Part shown: positions 24,421-34,546 of the stretch, in pieces
How the letters are laid out: every line of letters begins with the position of its first letter
Numbering within the stretch: the first letter of the stretch is position 1
Made by a program: the position numbers and the translations under genes
Notes under the pieces: generated by a model
Databases searched by the model: none
What the model was told of the DNA's origin: nothing
Seen by the model: the letters and a program-made list of their open reading frames with translations, nothing else
Assembly (NCBI GenBank): GCA_016716535.1
Contig: JADJWD010000004.1
Span: forward strand, 186,001-250,000
Direction of reading: 5' to 3'
From: Betaproteobacteria bacterium
GTDB taxonomy: Bacteria > Pseudomonadota > Gammaproteobacteria > Burkholderiales > Burkholderiaceae_C
Length of the DNA: 64,000 bases

Positions 24421-25428
24421 TCAGCGATGCGTGAGCCAACTCGAGGCACGCCGGTGACTGCCGGGGTGCCACGGCGGCCTGCCATCGACGCTGGCCTGCC
24501 CTTTGGCGGTGGTTCGTTGCGCCAGGTCGGTGCAACGGGAGGCCACGAATTCGGCGAACACGCGCAGGCGCGACGTGCGGCGAAGGTCGGGCTTGAAGTA
24601 CATGGCCAGCGGTGGCGGGTCCATCACTTCCCAGTCGAGCAGCACCGGCACCAAGTGGCCGCTCGCGAGGAGTACGTGCTCGGTGGCCTGGAAGACACGA
24701 ATCACGCCACCGTCGGCCAGGGCCAGCTCGAGCAGGTGGTCACGATGGTTCGAGTGCAGCCGGCCCCGCACGACGACCTGCTCGATGACTTCGCCCTGGG
24801 GCCCCGCCTGGCGGTATCGCCACAGGTCGAGCAGCTTGCCATAGGGGTTGCGGTAGCAAAGGCAATGGTGGTCGGTCAGCTCGCTGGGGTGGCGAGGGAT
24901 GCCGTGGCGCGACCAGTAGCCGGGTGTGGCCACCGTGACCTGCGGCATCACTGGCAGTTCGCGCCGCACCCAGTCGCCTGCCTCGAACCATCCGGCCAGG
25001 GCCAGGAGATCGCAGTCGCGGGCAGCGGCCTCGTCCAGGTGCAGCACGGTGCGCAGGTCGAGCGTCAGGTCCGGGTAGTGGACGTGAAAGTCGGGCAGCG
25101 ACGGCACGATGCAGTGCTGCAGGAAGAAGGGCGTGCCGCCCACCACCAGCGTGCCTTGCGGGCGCTGCCGGGCCTGGCGCAGCCCCTCGTCGGCCGCCTC
25201 CAGTTGCGCCAGCAGCGGCGCGCAGGCGTCGGCGTAGTGCGCGCCGTCGGCGGTGAGACTGAGGCCGCGGCTGCCGCGCTTGAACAGCGCGGCACCGAGC
25301 TGCGCCTCGAGCGCGCCCACCAGCTTGGCCACCGCCTGCAGCGTGACGCCTTGCTGGCGCGCCGCCGCCGACAGGCTGCCCGTCTGCGCCGCGGCGAGGA
25401 AGTACTGAATGGCCCTGAGCTTGTCCAC
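24421..25428 (-). CDS. LysR family transcriptional regulator
   Basis: This 335-residue regulator starts at GTG 25428, giving VDKLRAIQYFLAAAQTGSLS and the winged helix-turn-helix AAARQQGVTLQAVAKLVGAL in residues 1-60. The LysR substrate-binding domain follows (TLVVGGTPFFLQHCIVPSLP ... LASGHLVPVLLDWEV). The upstream in-frame codons to 25467 lie in the neighbouring ribosome-binding site and are unlikely to be translated. It resembles the second LysR in this island (27173-28168) in the N-terminus and in the HPSELxxHxCLCxR segment, suggesting paralogy. It is convergent with a TctC gene and divergent from the methyltransferase, with only 17 bp between start codons. Confidence 0.92.
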   Translation of the reverse strand: MDKLRAIQYFLAAAQTGSLSAAARQQGVTLQAVAKLVGALEAQLGAALFKRGSRGLSLTADGAHYADACAPLLAQLEAADEGLRQARQRPQGTLVVGGTPFFLQHCIVPSLPDFHVHYPDLTLDLRTVLHLDEAAARDCDLLALAGWFEAGDWVRRELPVMPQVTVATPGYWSRHGIPRHPSELTDHHCLCYRNPYGKLLDLWRYRQAGPQGEVIEQVVVRGRLHSNHRDHLLELALADGGVIRVFQATEHVLLASGHLVPVLLDWEVMDPPPLAMYFKPDLRRTSRLRVFAEFVASRCTDLAQRTTAKGQASVDGRPPWHPGSHRRASSWLTHR

Positions 25429-25445
25429 CTGAGAAGGAGTGTGGC

Positions 25446-26273
25446 GTGAACCTGCGCACATTGGCAACCGCGCCGGCGGCCGAGGGCCGGCCGGATGCGC
25501 GCTTCCGGTTCGAGGACGCCGCCGCCTACGAGCTGATGATGGGACGCTGGAGCGCCCTCGTCGCTGCGCCGTTCCTCGACTGGCTGGCCCTGCCGCCCGG
25601 CCTCGCCTGGCTCGACGACGGCTGCGGCGACGGCTCGTTCACCGAGGTGCTGCTGGCGCGGCAGGCACCCGCGCGCGTGGTGGGTGTCGATCCGGCGCCG
25701 GCGCAACTGGCGTTTGCGCGGCGGCGGGCGGGCACGGCCGGGGCGCGCTTCGTGCAAGCCGACGCCCAGGCGCTGCCGTTGCCGGACGACGGTTTCGATG
25801 CGGCCGTGATGGCGCTGGTGCTCTTCTTCCTGCCCGACCCGGCCCGGGGCGTGGCGGAACTCGCGCGTGTCGTCCGCCCCGGCGGCACGATCGCCGCCTA
25901 CCACTGGGACATCGCCGGCGGGGGGCTGCCGCTGCACCCCATCCTCGAGGCCGTGCGCGCCGAGGGCCACGCGACGCGTGAGCCGCCGAGCGCCTGGGCC
26001 GCGGCGCGGCCCGCATCGGCCGGGCTGTGGCACGGCGCCGGCCTGGCCGAGGTGCAGACGTGCCAGATCGAGGTCTCCCGGCACTTCGCCACCTTCGACG
26101 ACTACTGGCGAACCGCCCAGGGCAGCGACCGCCTACGCAAGCTGTTCGCCTCGCTCGCGCCGGCGGCCCTGCAGCGGCTGCGCGAGCGCGTGCGGCAGCG
26201 GCTCGGGGTGGCGCACGACGCCCCCTTCGGGTTGCCGGCGAGGGTGAACGCCGTGAAGGGGCGCAGGCGCTGA
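25446..26273 (+). CDS. Class I SAM-dependent methyltransferase
   Basis: This 275-residue protein shows the Rossmann methyltransferase motifs in order: motif I LDDGCGDGSFTEVLL (about 58-72), the acidic end of beta 2 VVGVDPAPAQLAFARRR, motif II FVQADAQALPLPDDGFDAAV, motif III MALVLFFLPDPARGVAELAR and VVRPGGTIAAYHWD. It belongs to the Methyltransf_11 (UbiE/small-molecule) group; the substrate is unknown. The GTG start at 25446 follows GAAGGAG at 25431-25437. The start region overlaps that of the divergent LysR gene, so the two are probably co-regulated. Confidence 0.88.
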   Translation: MNLRTLATAPAAEGRPDARFRFEDAAAYELMMGRWSALVAAPFLDWLALPPGLAWLDDGCGDGSFTEVLLARQAPARVVGVDPAPAQLAFARRRAGTAGARFVQADAQALPLPDDGFDAAVMALVLFFLPDPARGVAELARVVRPGGTIAAYHWDIAGGGLPLHPILEAVRAEGHATREPPSAWAAARPASAGLWHGAGLAEVQTCQIEVSRHFATFDDYWRTAQGSDRLRKLFASLAPAALQRLRERVRQRLGVAHDAPFGLPARVNAVKGRRR

Positions 26274-26297
26274 AGCACGCACTGCGGCCAACGCCGG

Positions 26298-26316
26298 CAT
26301 CAACTTCCGGTTGATG
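26298..26316. promoter_or_regulatory. Inverted repeat, possible LysR-type operator
   Basis: CATCAACttccgGTTGATG is a perfect 7-bp dyad. Together with the following N9-CAAC it repeats the GGTTGA-N9-CAAC layout seen before both TctC genes (23357 and 28243). It lies 25 bp after the methyltransferase and 49 bp before the small membrane-protein gene, so it could be that gene's operator. Confidence 0.5.
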
Positions 26317-26364
26317 TCGGAGACAACCGCCCGCGTCTAGCCGCCGGCGCCGGAACCTCACAAC

Positions 26365-26736
26365 ATGCCGGGCATCACGACATCGCCCACGACGAAGCCG
26401 AACCCGCCCATGAACGCGACCACCTGCACGCTGCCGCAAACCGCCGAGCGCCTGCCCCGCAGTGCCTACCTCTCGGCGCTGACCTGGGCGTTCACGTTCT
26501 TCAACGCCGTGCGGGTGCTGGCCTACCTGCCGACGGTCTGGGCCGTCGTGCAGTCGGGCGACTCGAGCCAGCACTCGGTGTGGACCTGGATCACCTGGGC
26601 CGGCGCCAACGCCACGATGGCCGCCTGGCTCTACGAGCACAACGGCCGGCGCGCCAACAAGGCGGTGGCCGTGAACGTGTGCAACGCGACGATGTGCACG
26701 TTGACGCTGCTGACCATCGTGGCGCATCGCCTCTGA
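26365..26736 (+). CDS. Small membrane protein, function unknown
   Basis: This 123-residue protein (109 if the ATG at 26410 is used) has three likely membrane helices: SALTWAFTFFNAVRVLAYLP, WTWITWAGANATMAAWLYEH and a C-terminal CNATMCTLTLLTIVAHRL. The pattern of two aromatic-rich helices linked by a polar QSGDSSQHS loop is not one I recognise. It is 13 bp ahead of a small exported-protein gene on the same strand, and the pair is preceded by the dyad at 26298, so they may form a two-gene unit. Confidence 0.6.
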   Translation: MPGITTSPTTKPNPPMNATTCTLPQTAERLPRSAYLSALTWAFTFFNAVRVLAYLPTVWAVVQSGDSSQHSVWTWITWAGANATMAAWLYEHNGRRANKAVAVNVCNATMCTLTLLTIVAHRL

Positions 26737-26749
26737 CCAAGGAGACCCC

Positions 26750-27136
26750 ATGAACGCACTCAGCCTGCTCGCGCTGCCTCTGTCGGCCTGCATCGCGGCG
26801 CCTGTCCATGCCGCCGGCGGCGTGGTGCCGGTGGCGGTCGGCCGGCCCTCGGCCCTCGAGCAAGCCCACGCCCAGGCCCTGGACTCCTTCCGCCGGGCGC
26901 GCTTCTCCGAGGCCTACGGCCGCTTCATCAGGCTGGCCGAGGCCGGCCATCCGGCATCGGCGCGCTACGCCATCTGGATGTGCGAGAACGGCAGCGGACT
27001 CTTCGGCGTGCCGTGGGACTGTGCGCCGGAAGAGCTGGAGGATTGGGCTTTCGTGGCTCGTTCCATGCCCGCGATGCCAGCGGCGCGCGCAGCACCCGCC
27101 CCTCGCACGCCGGCCCGTCCCGTGCCACGCCGCTGA
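26750..27136 (+). CDS. Small exported protein with one TPR/Sel1-like unit
   Basis: This 128-residue protein starts at ATG 26750 after AAGGAGA. It has a signal peptide (LSLLALPLSACIAAPVHAAG), then a helical pair ALDSFRRARFSEAYGRFIRL with AEAGHPASARYAIWMCENG that fits a single Sel1/TPR-like repeat, and an Ala/Pro-rich basic tail. The function is unknown. It is probably co-transcribed with the small membrane protein immediately upstream. Confidence 0.65.
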   Translation: MNALSLLALPLSACIAAPVHAAGGVVPVAVGRPSALEQAHAQALDSFRRARFSEAYGRFIRLAEAGHPASARYAIWMCENGSGLFGVPWDCAPEELEDWAFVARSMPAMPAARAAPAPRTPARPVPRR

Positions 27137-27172
27137 GGCCGGGCGGCGCCGACGCCCTGCCTTCGCCGGCTC

Positions 27173-28168
27173 TCAGCGCGCCGCCGAAGCCCGCAGCTTG
27201 CGCGCCGTCACCCACCGCGGCATCGGCGTGGCCGGCAGCGGCTGCTGGCGCTGGCGCTCGACGTCGGCAAAGAGCTGCGTCACCCAGTCGAGGAAGATGC
27301 GCACGCGCGGCACGCGTCGCGCGCTCGGCGGATAGAGCAGGTTGACCGGCGGCACCTCGTCGACCAGCCAGTCGGTGAGCGCCGGCACCATCAGGCCGCG
27401 TGCGACCTCGGCACCGGGGCGCTGGTGCCAGTCGAGCAGGCGGCCGACGCCGAGCCCGGCGACGATGAGGTCGCGCACCATGTCGCGGTGCACGTTGTCG
27501 CTGACGAGCCAGCCGCGGGCCCGCACCGTCACGCGTTCGTCGCCCTTGCGGAAGTTCCACAGGTCCATCACCGAGCCGGTGTTGGAACGGATGCACAGGC
27601 AGTTGTGGTGCTCCAGCTCGGAGGGATGGCGCGGCAGGCCGTGCGCCGCCCAGTACGACGGCGCCGCCACGACCACGAAGCTGGTGGCGCACAGCTGCCG
27701 GCACACGAGGTCGCCCACGTTCTGCGGCCAGCCCATCACCAGGATGGCGTCGACGCCCTGGCCCTGCTGCTCGGACATGCGCATGAAGAAGCGGATGTCG
27801 AGCTGGATGTCGGGGTACAGCGCGTTGAAGCGCGGCAGCACGGCGGTCAGCACCTCCTGCGCGATCACCGGCTGCACGGCCGCCACCACGGTGCCCTGGG
27901 CCCGCGCGGCGCCGGCGGCGGCCTGCTCGTCGGCTTCGTGCAGCTGGGCCAACGCGGGCCGACAGGCTTCGAGGTAGGCACTGCCGGCGGCGGTGAGCGT
28001 GATGCCCTGGGCGCGGCGCTCCAGCAGCGTCGCCTTCAGCTCGGCCTCGAGCGCGGCGATCAGCTTCGACACCGCGGCCACGCTCACGCCGTGGTGGCGC
28101 GCCGCGGCTGAGAGGCTGCGGCCCTCGGCCGCCGTGACGAAGTACTGAAGCGCGCGCAGCTTGTCCAT
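27173..28168 (-). CDS. LysR family transcriptional regulator
   Basis: This 331-residue regulator starts at ATG 28168 (MDKLRALQYFVTAAEGRSLS), with the winged helix-turn-helix AAARHHGVSVAAVSKLIAAL in the first 60 residues. The effector domain follows (TVVAAVQPVIAQEVLTAVLP ... LIVAGLGVGRLLDWHQRPGA). It is divergent from a TctC gene, and the 182-bp gap contains a perfect dyad TTCAACCatcGGTTGAA, the natural place for autoregulation and control of the binding protein. In Burkholderiales, LysR/Bug pairs usually sense the ligand imported or bound by the partner. Confidence 0.93.
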   Translation of the reverse strand: MDKLRALQYFVTAAEGRSLSAAARHHGVSVAAVSKLIAALEAELKATLLERRAQGITLTAAGSAYLEACRPALAQLHEADEQAAAGAARAQGTVVAAVQPVIAQEVLTAVLPRFNALYPDIQLDIRFFMRMSEQQGQGVDAILVMGWPQNVGDLVCRQLCATSFVVVAAPSYWAAHGLPRHPSELEHHNCLCIRSNTGSVMDLWNFRKGDERVTVRARGWLVSDNVHRDMVRDLIVAGLGVGRLLDWHQRPGAEVARGLMVPALTDWLVDEVPPVNLLYPPSARRVPRVRIFLDWVTQLFADVERQRQQPLPATPMPRWVTARKLRASAAR

Positions 28169-28232
28169 CCTCGTGACCCTCCCGCGGCCGGCGATCGTGG
28201 GCGGAAATTGTCGGCGGCCACCGCGGGCGGGA

Positions 28233-28303
28233 TTCAACCATCGGTTGAAGCGGGCGGCAACGCACGGAGGCTTCCCGGCGCGCGCGCCGGCGCCGACACT
28301 GCG
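28233..28303 (+). promoter_or_regulatory. LysR operator dyad and conserved promoter block upstream of the second TctC gene
   Basis: TTCAACCatcGGTTGAA (28233-28249) is a perfect 7-bp inverted repeat with T-N11-A character. From GGTTGA (28243) to ACACTGCG (28303) the sequence aligns gap-free with 23357-23417. The divergent LysR gene starts 65 bp to the left and the TctC gene 48 bp to the right. Confidence 0.65.
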
Positions 28304-28350
28304 GCCGTCGGCCCCGGTGAGACCCCGTGACGGCCGCCCAGGAGATCACG

Positions 28351-29346
28351 ATGAAGCTCACCACCCGTCGCCACTGGCTGCGCCAAGCGGCCCTGTTGCC
28401 CTTCGTCACCTGCGCCGCCACGGTGACGGGCGTGCGGGCGCAGGGCCCGGCGTTCCCCGTGCGGCCGCTGCGCCTGGTGGCCGGCGGCCCGGGCAGCGTC
28501 ACCGACATCCGTGCGCGCTGGCTCGCCGAGCGGCTGGGCGCCGCCCTGGGGCAGCCGGTGGTGGTGGAGAACAACCCGGCGGCTGGCGGCAACCTGGCCG
28601 CGGAGCAGGTGGCGCGCGCGGCGCCCGACGGCCACACGCTCTTGATCACGCACCTGGGCATCGCGGCGGTCAACCCGCACCTGTACGCCAAGGTGGGCTA
28701 CGACTCGCTCGTCGATTTCGCGCCGGTGGCGCGCTTCGGCATCGGCCAGCAGGCGCTGGTGGTGCCGGCGGCCTCGCCCCTGTCGTCGGTGGCCGAGCTG
28801 CTGGCGCGTGCACGCGCCAAGCCCGGTGCGACGAACTACGGCTCCAACGGCAATGGCACGCCGCCGCACCTGGCGGCCGAGCAGCTCAAGCGCCTGGCCG
28901 GCATCGAGGCCACGCACGTGCCCTACAAGGGCGGCGGCGCCTTGCTGACGGCGCTGCTGGGGCAGCAGGTGGACTGGGCCATCGAGGGCCTGACGCCGTT
29001 GCTGCCGCACGTGAAGTCGGGCGCGCTGCGGGCGTTGGCGGTCAGCGGCAGCCGGCGCGTCTCTGCCTGGCCCGAGGTGCCGACGCTGGCCGAGGCCGGC
29101 GTGCCGGGCTATGAGTACATCGGCTGGACCGGCATCGCGGCACCGGCGGCCACGCCGGCAGCGGTGGTGGAGCGGCTCAGCCGCGAGATCAATCGCATCT
29201 CTACCAGCGAGGAGGGACGGCGCTTCTTCGCGCAGGCTGGCGCCGAGGCGGGCGAGCTCTCACCCGGCGAGTTCGCCGCCTTCGTGCGCGCCGAGCATGC
29301 GAAGTTCGGGCGCCTGATCCGCGAGACCGGGCTGCGCGCCGAATGA
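28351..29346 (+). CDS. Tripartite tricarboxylate transporter-type substrate-binding protein (Bug/TctC family)
   Basis: This 331-residue binding protein starts at ATG 28351 after CAGGAG. Its export signal begins TTRRHWLRQAALLP and could be a Tat substrate. Family motifs are FPVRPLRLVAGGPGSVTDIR, VVVENNPAAGGNLAAEQVAR, APDGHTLLITH, PYKGGGALLTALLGQQVDWA and VPTLAEAGVPGYEYIGWTGI. It is an orphan Bug protein without TctAB genes, controlled by the divergent LysR. Sequence identity to the first Bug protein of this island is limited to family motifs, so ligands probably differ. Confidence 0.93.
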   Translation: MKLTTRRHWLRQAALLPFVTCAATVTGVRAQGPAFPVRPLRLVAGGPGSVTDIRARWLAERLGAALGQPVVVENNPAAGGNLAAEQVARAAPDGHTLLITHLGIAAVNPHLYAKVGYDSLVDFAPVARFGIGQQALVVPAASPLSSVAELLARARAKPGATNYGSNGNGTPPHLAAEQLKRLAGIEATHVPYKGGGALLTALLGQQVDWAIEGLTPLLPHVKSGALRALAVSGSRRVSAWPEVPTLAEAGVPGYEYIGWTGIAAPAATPAAVVERLSREINRISTSEEGRRFFAQAGAEAGELSPGEFAAFVRAEHAKFGRLIRETGLRAE

Positions 29347-29351
29347 GGCTC

Positions 29352-30702
29352 TCAGCTCCGCAGGCCTTCGAACGCCCACGCCAGGTCGTCGGCCAGCGTG
29401 CCGCTGGCGGCCTCGCGTTCGACTGCCGCCTGCATGGCGGCGTCGAGCTGTTGGCGTGCGCGCTCGATGTCGCTTTCGCGTTCCCGCCGCCGCAGGCGGC
29501 TGTCGGCGAGCCCGCGGGCCCCGTAGTGCCGGAAGGCGGCCAGGTGCGCCTGCAGGCATCGGGCCCACTGCCCTTCGAGCCGGGCCAGGCAGCCGAAGGT
29601 GAAGAGCGTGTAGCAAGCGAGCACGTCGTGATCGCCGGGCGGCTGGTGGCGCGCCACCTCCTGCAGGTGGCGGCGGGTCCCGGCTGCGTCGGCCGCGAGC
29701 ACGGCCGCCACGGCGAGATTGATCGTGTCCAGCACCACGCCCATCAGGTTGCCCTGCTCGTGCGAGAGCCGGCGTGCGTGCTCCAGCGCCTCGCGGGCGG
29801 CATCGAAGTCGCCCATCTCCGTGCGAGCCTGGCCCAGCAGGCCCAGCAGGCGGCACTGCTGGGTGGCGAGGTCCGCCTCGGCCGTGCGTTCGACGAGGGC
29901 CTCGAGGTCGGGCACCGTGCGCGCCGGGTCGCCCGCGAGCAGTTCGCAGAGCGTGCCGTTGATGAGCGCCTCGACCTCGGCGTCGAGCAGGCGTGCGCGC
30001 TGCGCCAGCCGTGCCGCGGCCAGCGCCAGCGACCGCCCGTGCGCGAACCGGCCGATGCCGGCGGCGAGGCTGGCCGCATCGCTCATCAGCTGGCTGCCGT
30101 GCGCCGGGTCGGCGTCGGGCTCGGCGACGGCCAGCACCGCTTCGGCGAGCTCGAGGGCCGGCGCCTGCCAGGCGCGCGCGGCCCAGTAGCGCATCAGCGC
30201 ACGCACGAGACGCGCGCCGACCGTCCACTGCCGCGTCGTCACGGCCCAGTCGATGGCGCGGCCCAGGTTCTCGCGCTCCAGGTCCAGGCGCGTCAGCGCG
30301 CGCGCGGGCCGTGGCCTGCAGCAGCTGCGGGCGCACGGCCTCGGCCAGCTGCAGGTAGTGGTCGCGGTGCCGGTCCTGCAGCGCGGCCCCCTCGTCGTGG
30401 CCGCGCACGAGGGCCTCGAGCACGTACTCGCGCACCGTCTCCAGCAGGTGGTAGCGCGCCGTGCCGCCGATGTGCCGCACGTTGATCAGCGCGCGGTCGG
30501 CCAGGCGGGCCAGGCTCCACACGAGGCTGTCGTCGCCGGCCGCCGCCCCGGAGATGGCGCGCGCGGCCTCCATGTCGCAGCCGCCGGCGCAGACGGCCAG
30601 CGAAGCCAGCATCTCGCGCTCGTGATCGGCGAGGTTGTCGACGCTCCAGCGGATGACGGCGTGCAGCGTCTGCTGCCACGGCACCTGCCGCCGCGTGCGC
30701 AT
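29352..30702 (-). pseudogene. AfsR/MalT-like ATPase regulator, 5'-truncated with one frameshift
   Basis: From ATG 30702 the frame reads RQVPWQQTLHAVIRWSVDNL, ADHEREMLASLAVCAGGCDM and RYHLLETVREYVLEAL, the region just after the NB-ARC-type ATPase of predicted-ATPase transcriptional regulators (COG3903 type). A shift in a CG run near 30290 joins it to LDLERENLGRAIDWAVTTRQ and a series of TPR-like helices to TGA at 29352. The N-terminal winged-helix DNA-binding and Walker-box domains are missing; the gene stops being recognisable about 100 bp before the second IS91 remnant. The frameshift may be artefactual, the truncation is not. Confidence 0.75.
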
Positions 30703-30807
30703 AGGATTTTCCAACGGCCCCTCGAACGCCCGACGCGGAGCTGGGTTCGCAGCCGATGCCGGGCCGATGCCAACCAAGCTGGCTTGGATCCGGCGGTTGA
30801 GTCATTG

Positions 30808-31331
30808 CTGGTGCCAACTCGGCCCGCCTCGACGCTTCGCCTGGGGCCGGTCCGGCCTTGATCTGCGGCCTTGATGGGTTGACCCTGGTACGGTGACGCC
30901 GCGCCAACTCGGCGCGCAGCGTCGCCCCGGCTGCGTTGCGGCGCTGCAGCCCGCGAATGGGGTGTTGATGACGGCCGGCGCGGCTCAGGCGGCGTCAGTC
31001 TTGCCCGACCTCACGCGCTCGGCCCATCGGCGGTGGCTGCGGGTCCAGGCCCAGGTGCGTCAGGATCTTCTCGATGACCGGCCGCTCGAGGATGGCCGCG
31101 ATGATCTTCAGTTCCCCGCCGCCGCAGTTCGGGCAGTGCTGCATGTCGATGTCAAAGACCCGCTTGAGCAGCAGCGCCCAGCTGATGCGGTGCGGCCGGA
31201 CCTGGACCGTCTCGACCTCGCACTCGGCGACCGAATCGGCTTCGGTGGCCGGCCCCACTTGCTCGGGTGGCCCCTGCGGCACCACCAGCGAGCGCAGCTT
31301 GGCGTTCGGGGCCAGCACGCCGTGGAACCTG
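30808..31331 (-). mobile_element. IS91-type element remnant, copy 2, shared segment
   Basis: This is the 524-bp segment shared with 22346-22872, in the same orientation. Here similarity to an IS91 transposase continues beyond 31331, so this copy is the longer one. The two copies bound a 7.9-kb island and could support homologous recombination (deletion or duplication of the island). Confidence 0.85.
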
Positions 31332-31727
31332 ATGAGGTGCAGCCGCGGCCGCGATACCAGTGCCGCAACCCGCTGCATGAACTCCAGCGGACTCATCACC
31401 AGATGCGTGGTCCCGTCGCGCCAGGGTGCCTTCAGCCTGAGCTCCACCTGCCCGGCAGCATTGATCTGCACGCGCTCGACGGTCAGCAGCAGCGCGTAGC
31501 ATCGGCGTGACCAGCTCGGGCTGCGCGGCCGGCAGCACACGCAGCGGGATCGGCAGCGACAGCACCCACTGCTGCACCGGCGCGTGCGGGATGACGCGGG
31601 CCCCCAAGTGAGCGGCGGTCTGCGACATGCGCCGCGCACCGCACGAGCCCCGCAGCGCAGCCTCAGGAAGCCGTGCGCCAGGATGCCGCACTCGAGGAAG
31701 GCGTCGAACTCGTCCTTGATCCCTAGG
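30995..31727 (-). pseudogene. IS91 family transposase with internal deletion
   Basis: The minus strand first reads the N-terminal zinc region (IKDEFDAFLECGILAHGFLR), then CGARRMSQTAAHLGARVIPH and WVLSLPIPLRVLPAAQPELV. It then jumps directly, with a frame change near 31500, to VERVQINAAGQVELRLKAPW, MSPLEFMQRVAALVSRPRLH and the same C-terminus as copy 1. Compared with a normal IS91-type transposase of about 400 or more residues, the central part, including most of the catalytic region, is deleted. A further small deletion affects the Cys-rich N-terminus. The element is dead. Confidence 0.85.
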
Positions 31728-31826
31728 TGCTGCCCTGTAGACCCACGGGCGCGTGCCCACCGCAGCGGGACTTCGTTCGGGTGACCGCTGCACGCGTCCG
31801 GGTAGGCTTGCCGCCGCTCCGGCGCC

Positions 31827-34418
<2,592 letters not shown>

Positions 34419-34453
34419 GGCGGGGCTTCAGGCATTCCTCGGGGATGCGGCGC

Positions 34454-34481
34454 ACATGGGTCCCTTCGGCACGGATTCAAG
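34454..34481 (-). promoter_or_regulatory. Heat-shock (sigma-32) promoter of clpB
   Basis: On the minus strand CTTGAAT (34481-34475), a 14-bp spacer and CCCATGT (34460-34454) match the sigma-32 consensus CTTGAAA-N(12-15)-CCCCATnT at nearly every important position. The -10 end is 36 bp from the clpB ATG, a normal distance. Confidence 0.65.
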
Positions 34482-34546
34482 GGCGGGGCGCCGGCCGCCT
34501 TGCCGGCCTTGATCCGCCCTGAGCGCCCTGAGCGCCCTTCCCGCCT

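Noticed and set aside
22434..24434. 666-residue plus-strand frame across the IS remnant, mtfA and TctC
   Set aside because: It crosses three unrelated genetic units in a frame that matches none of them.
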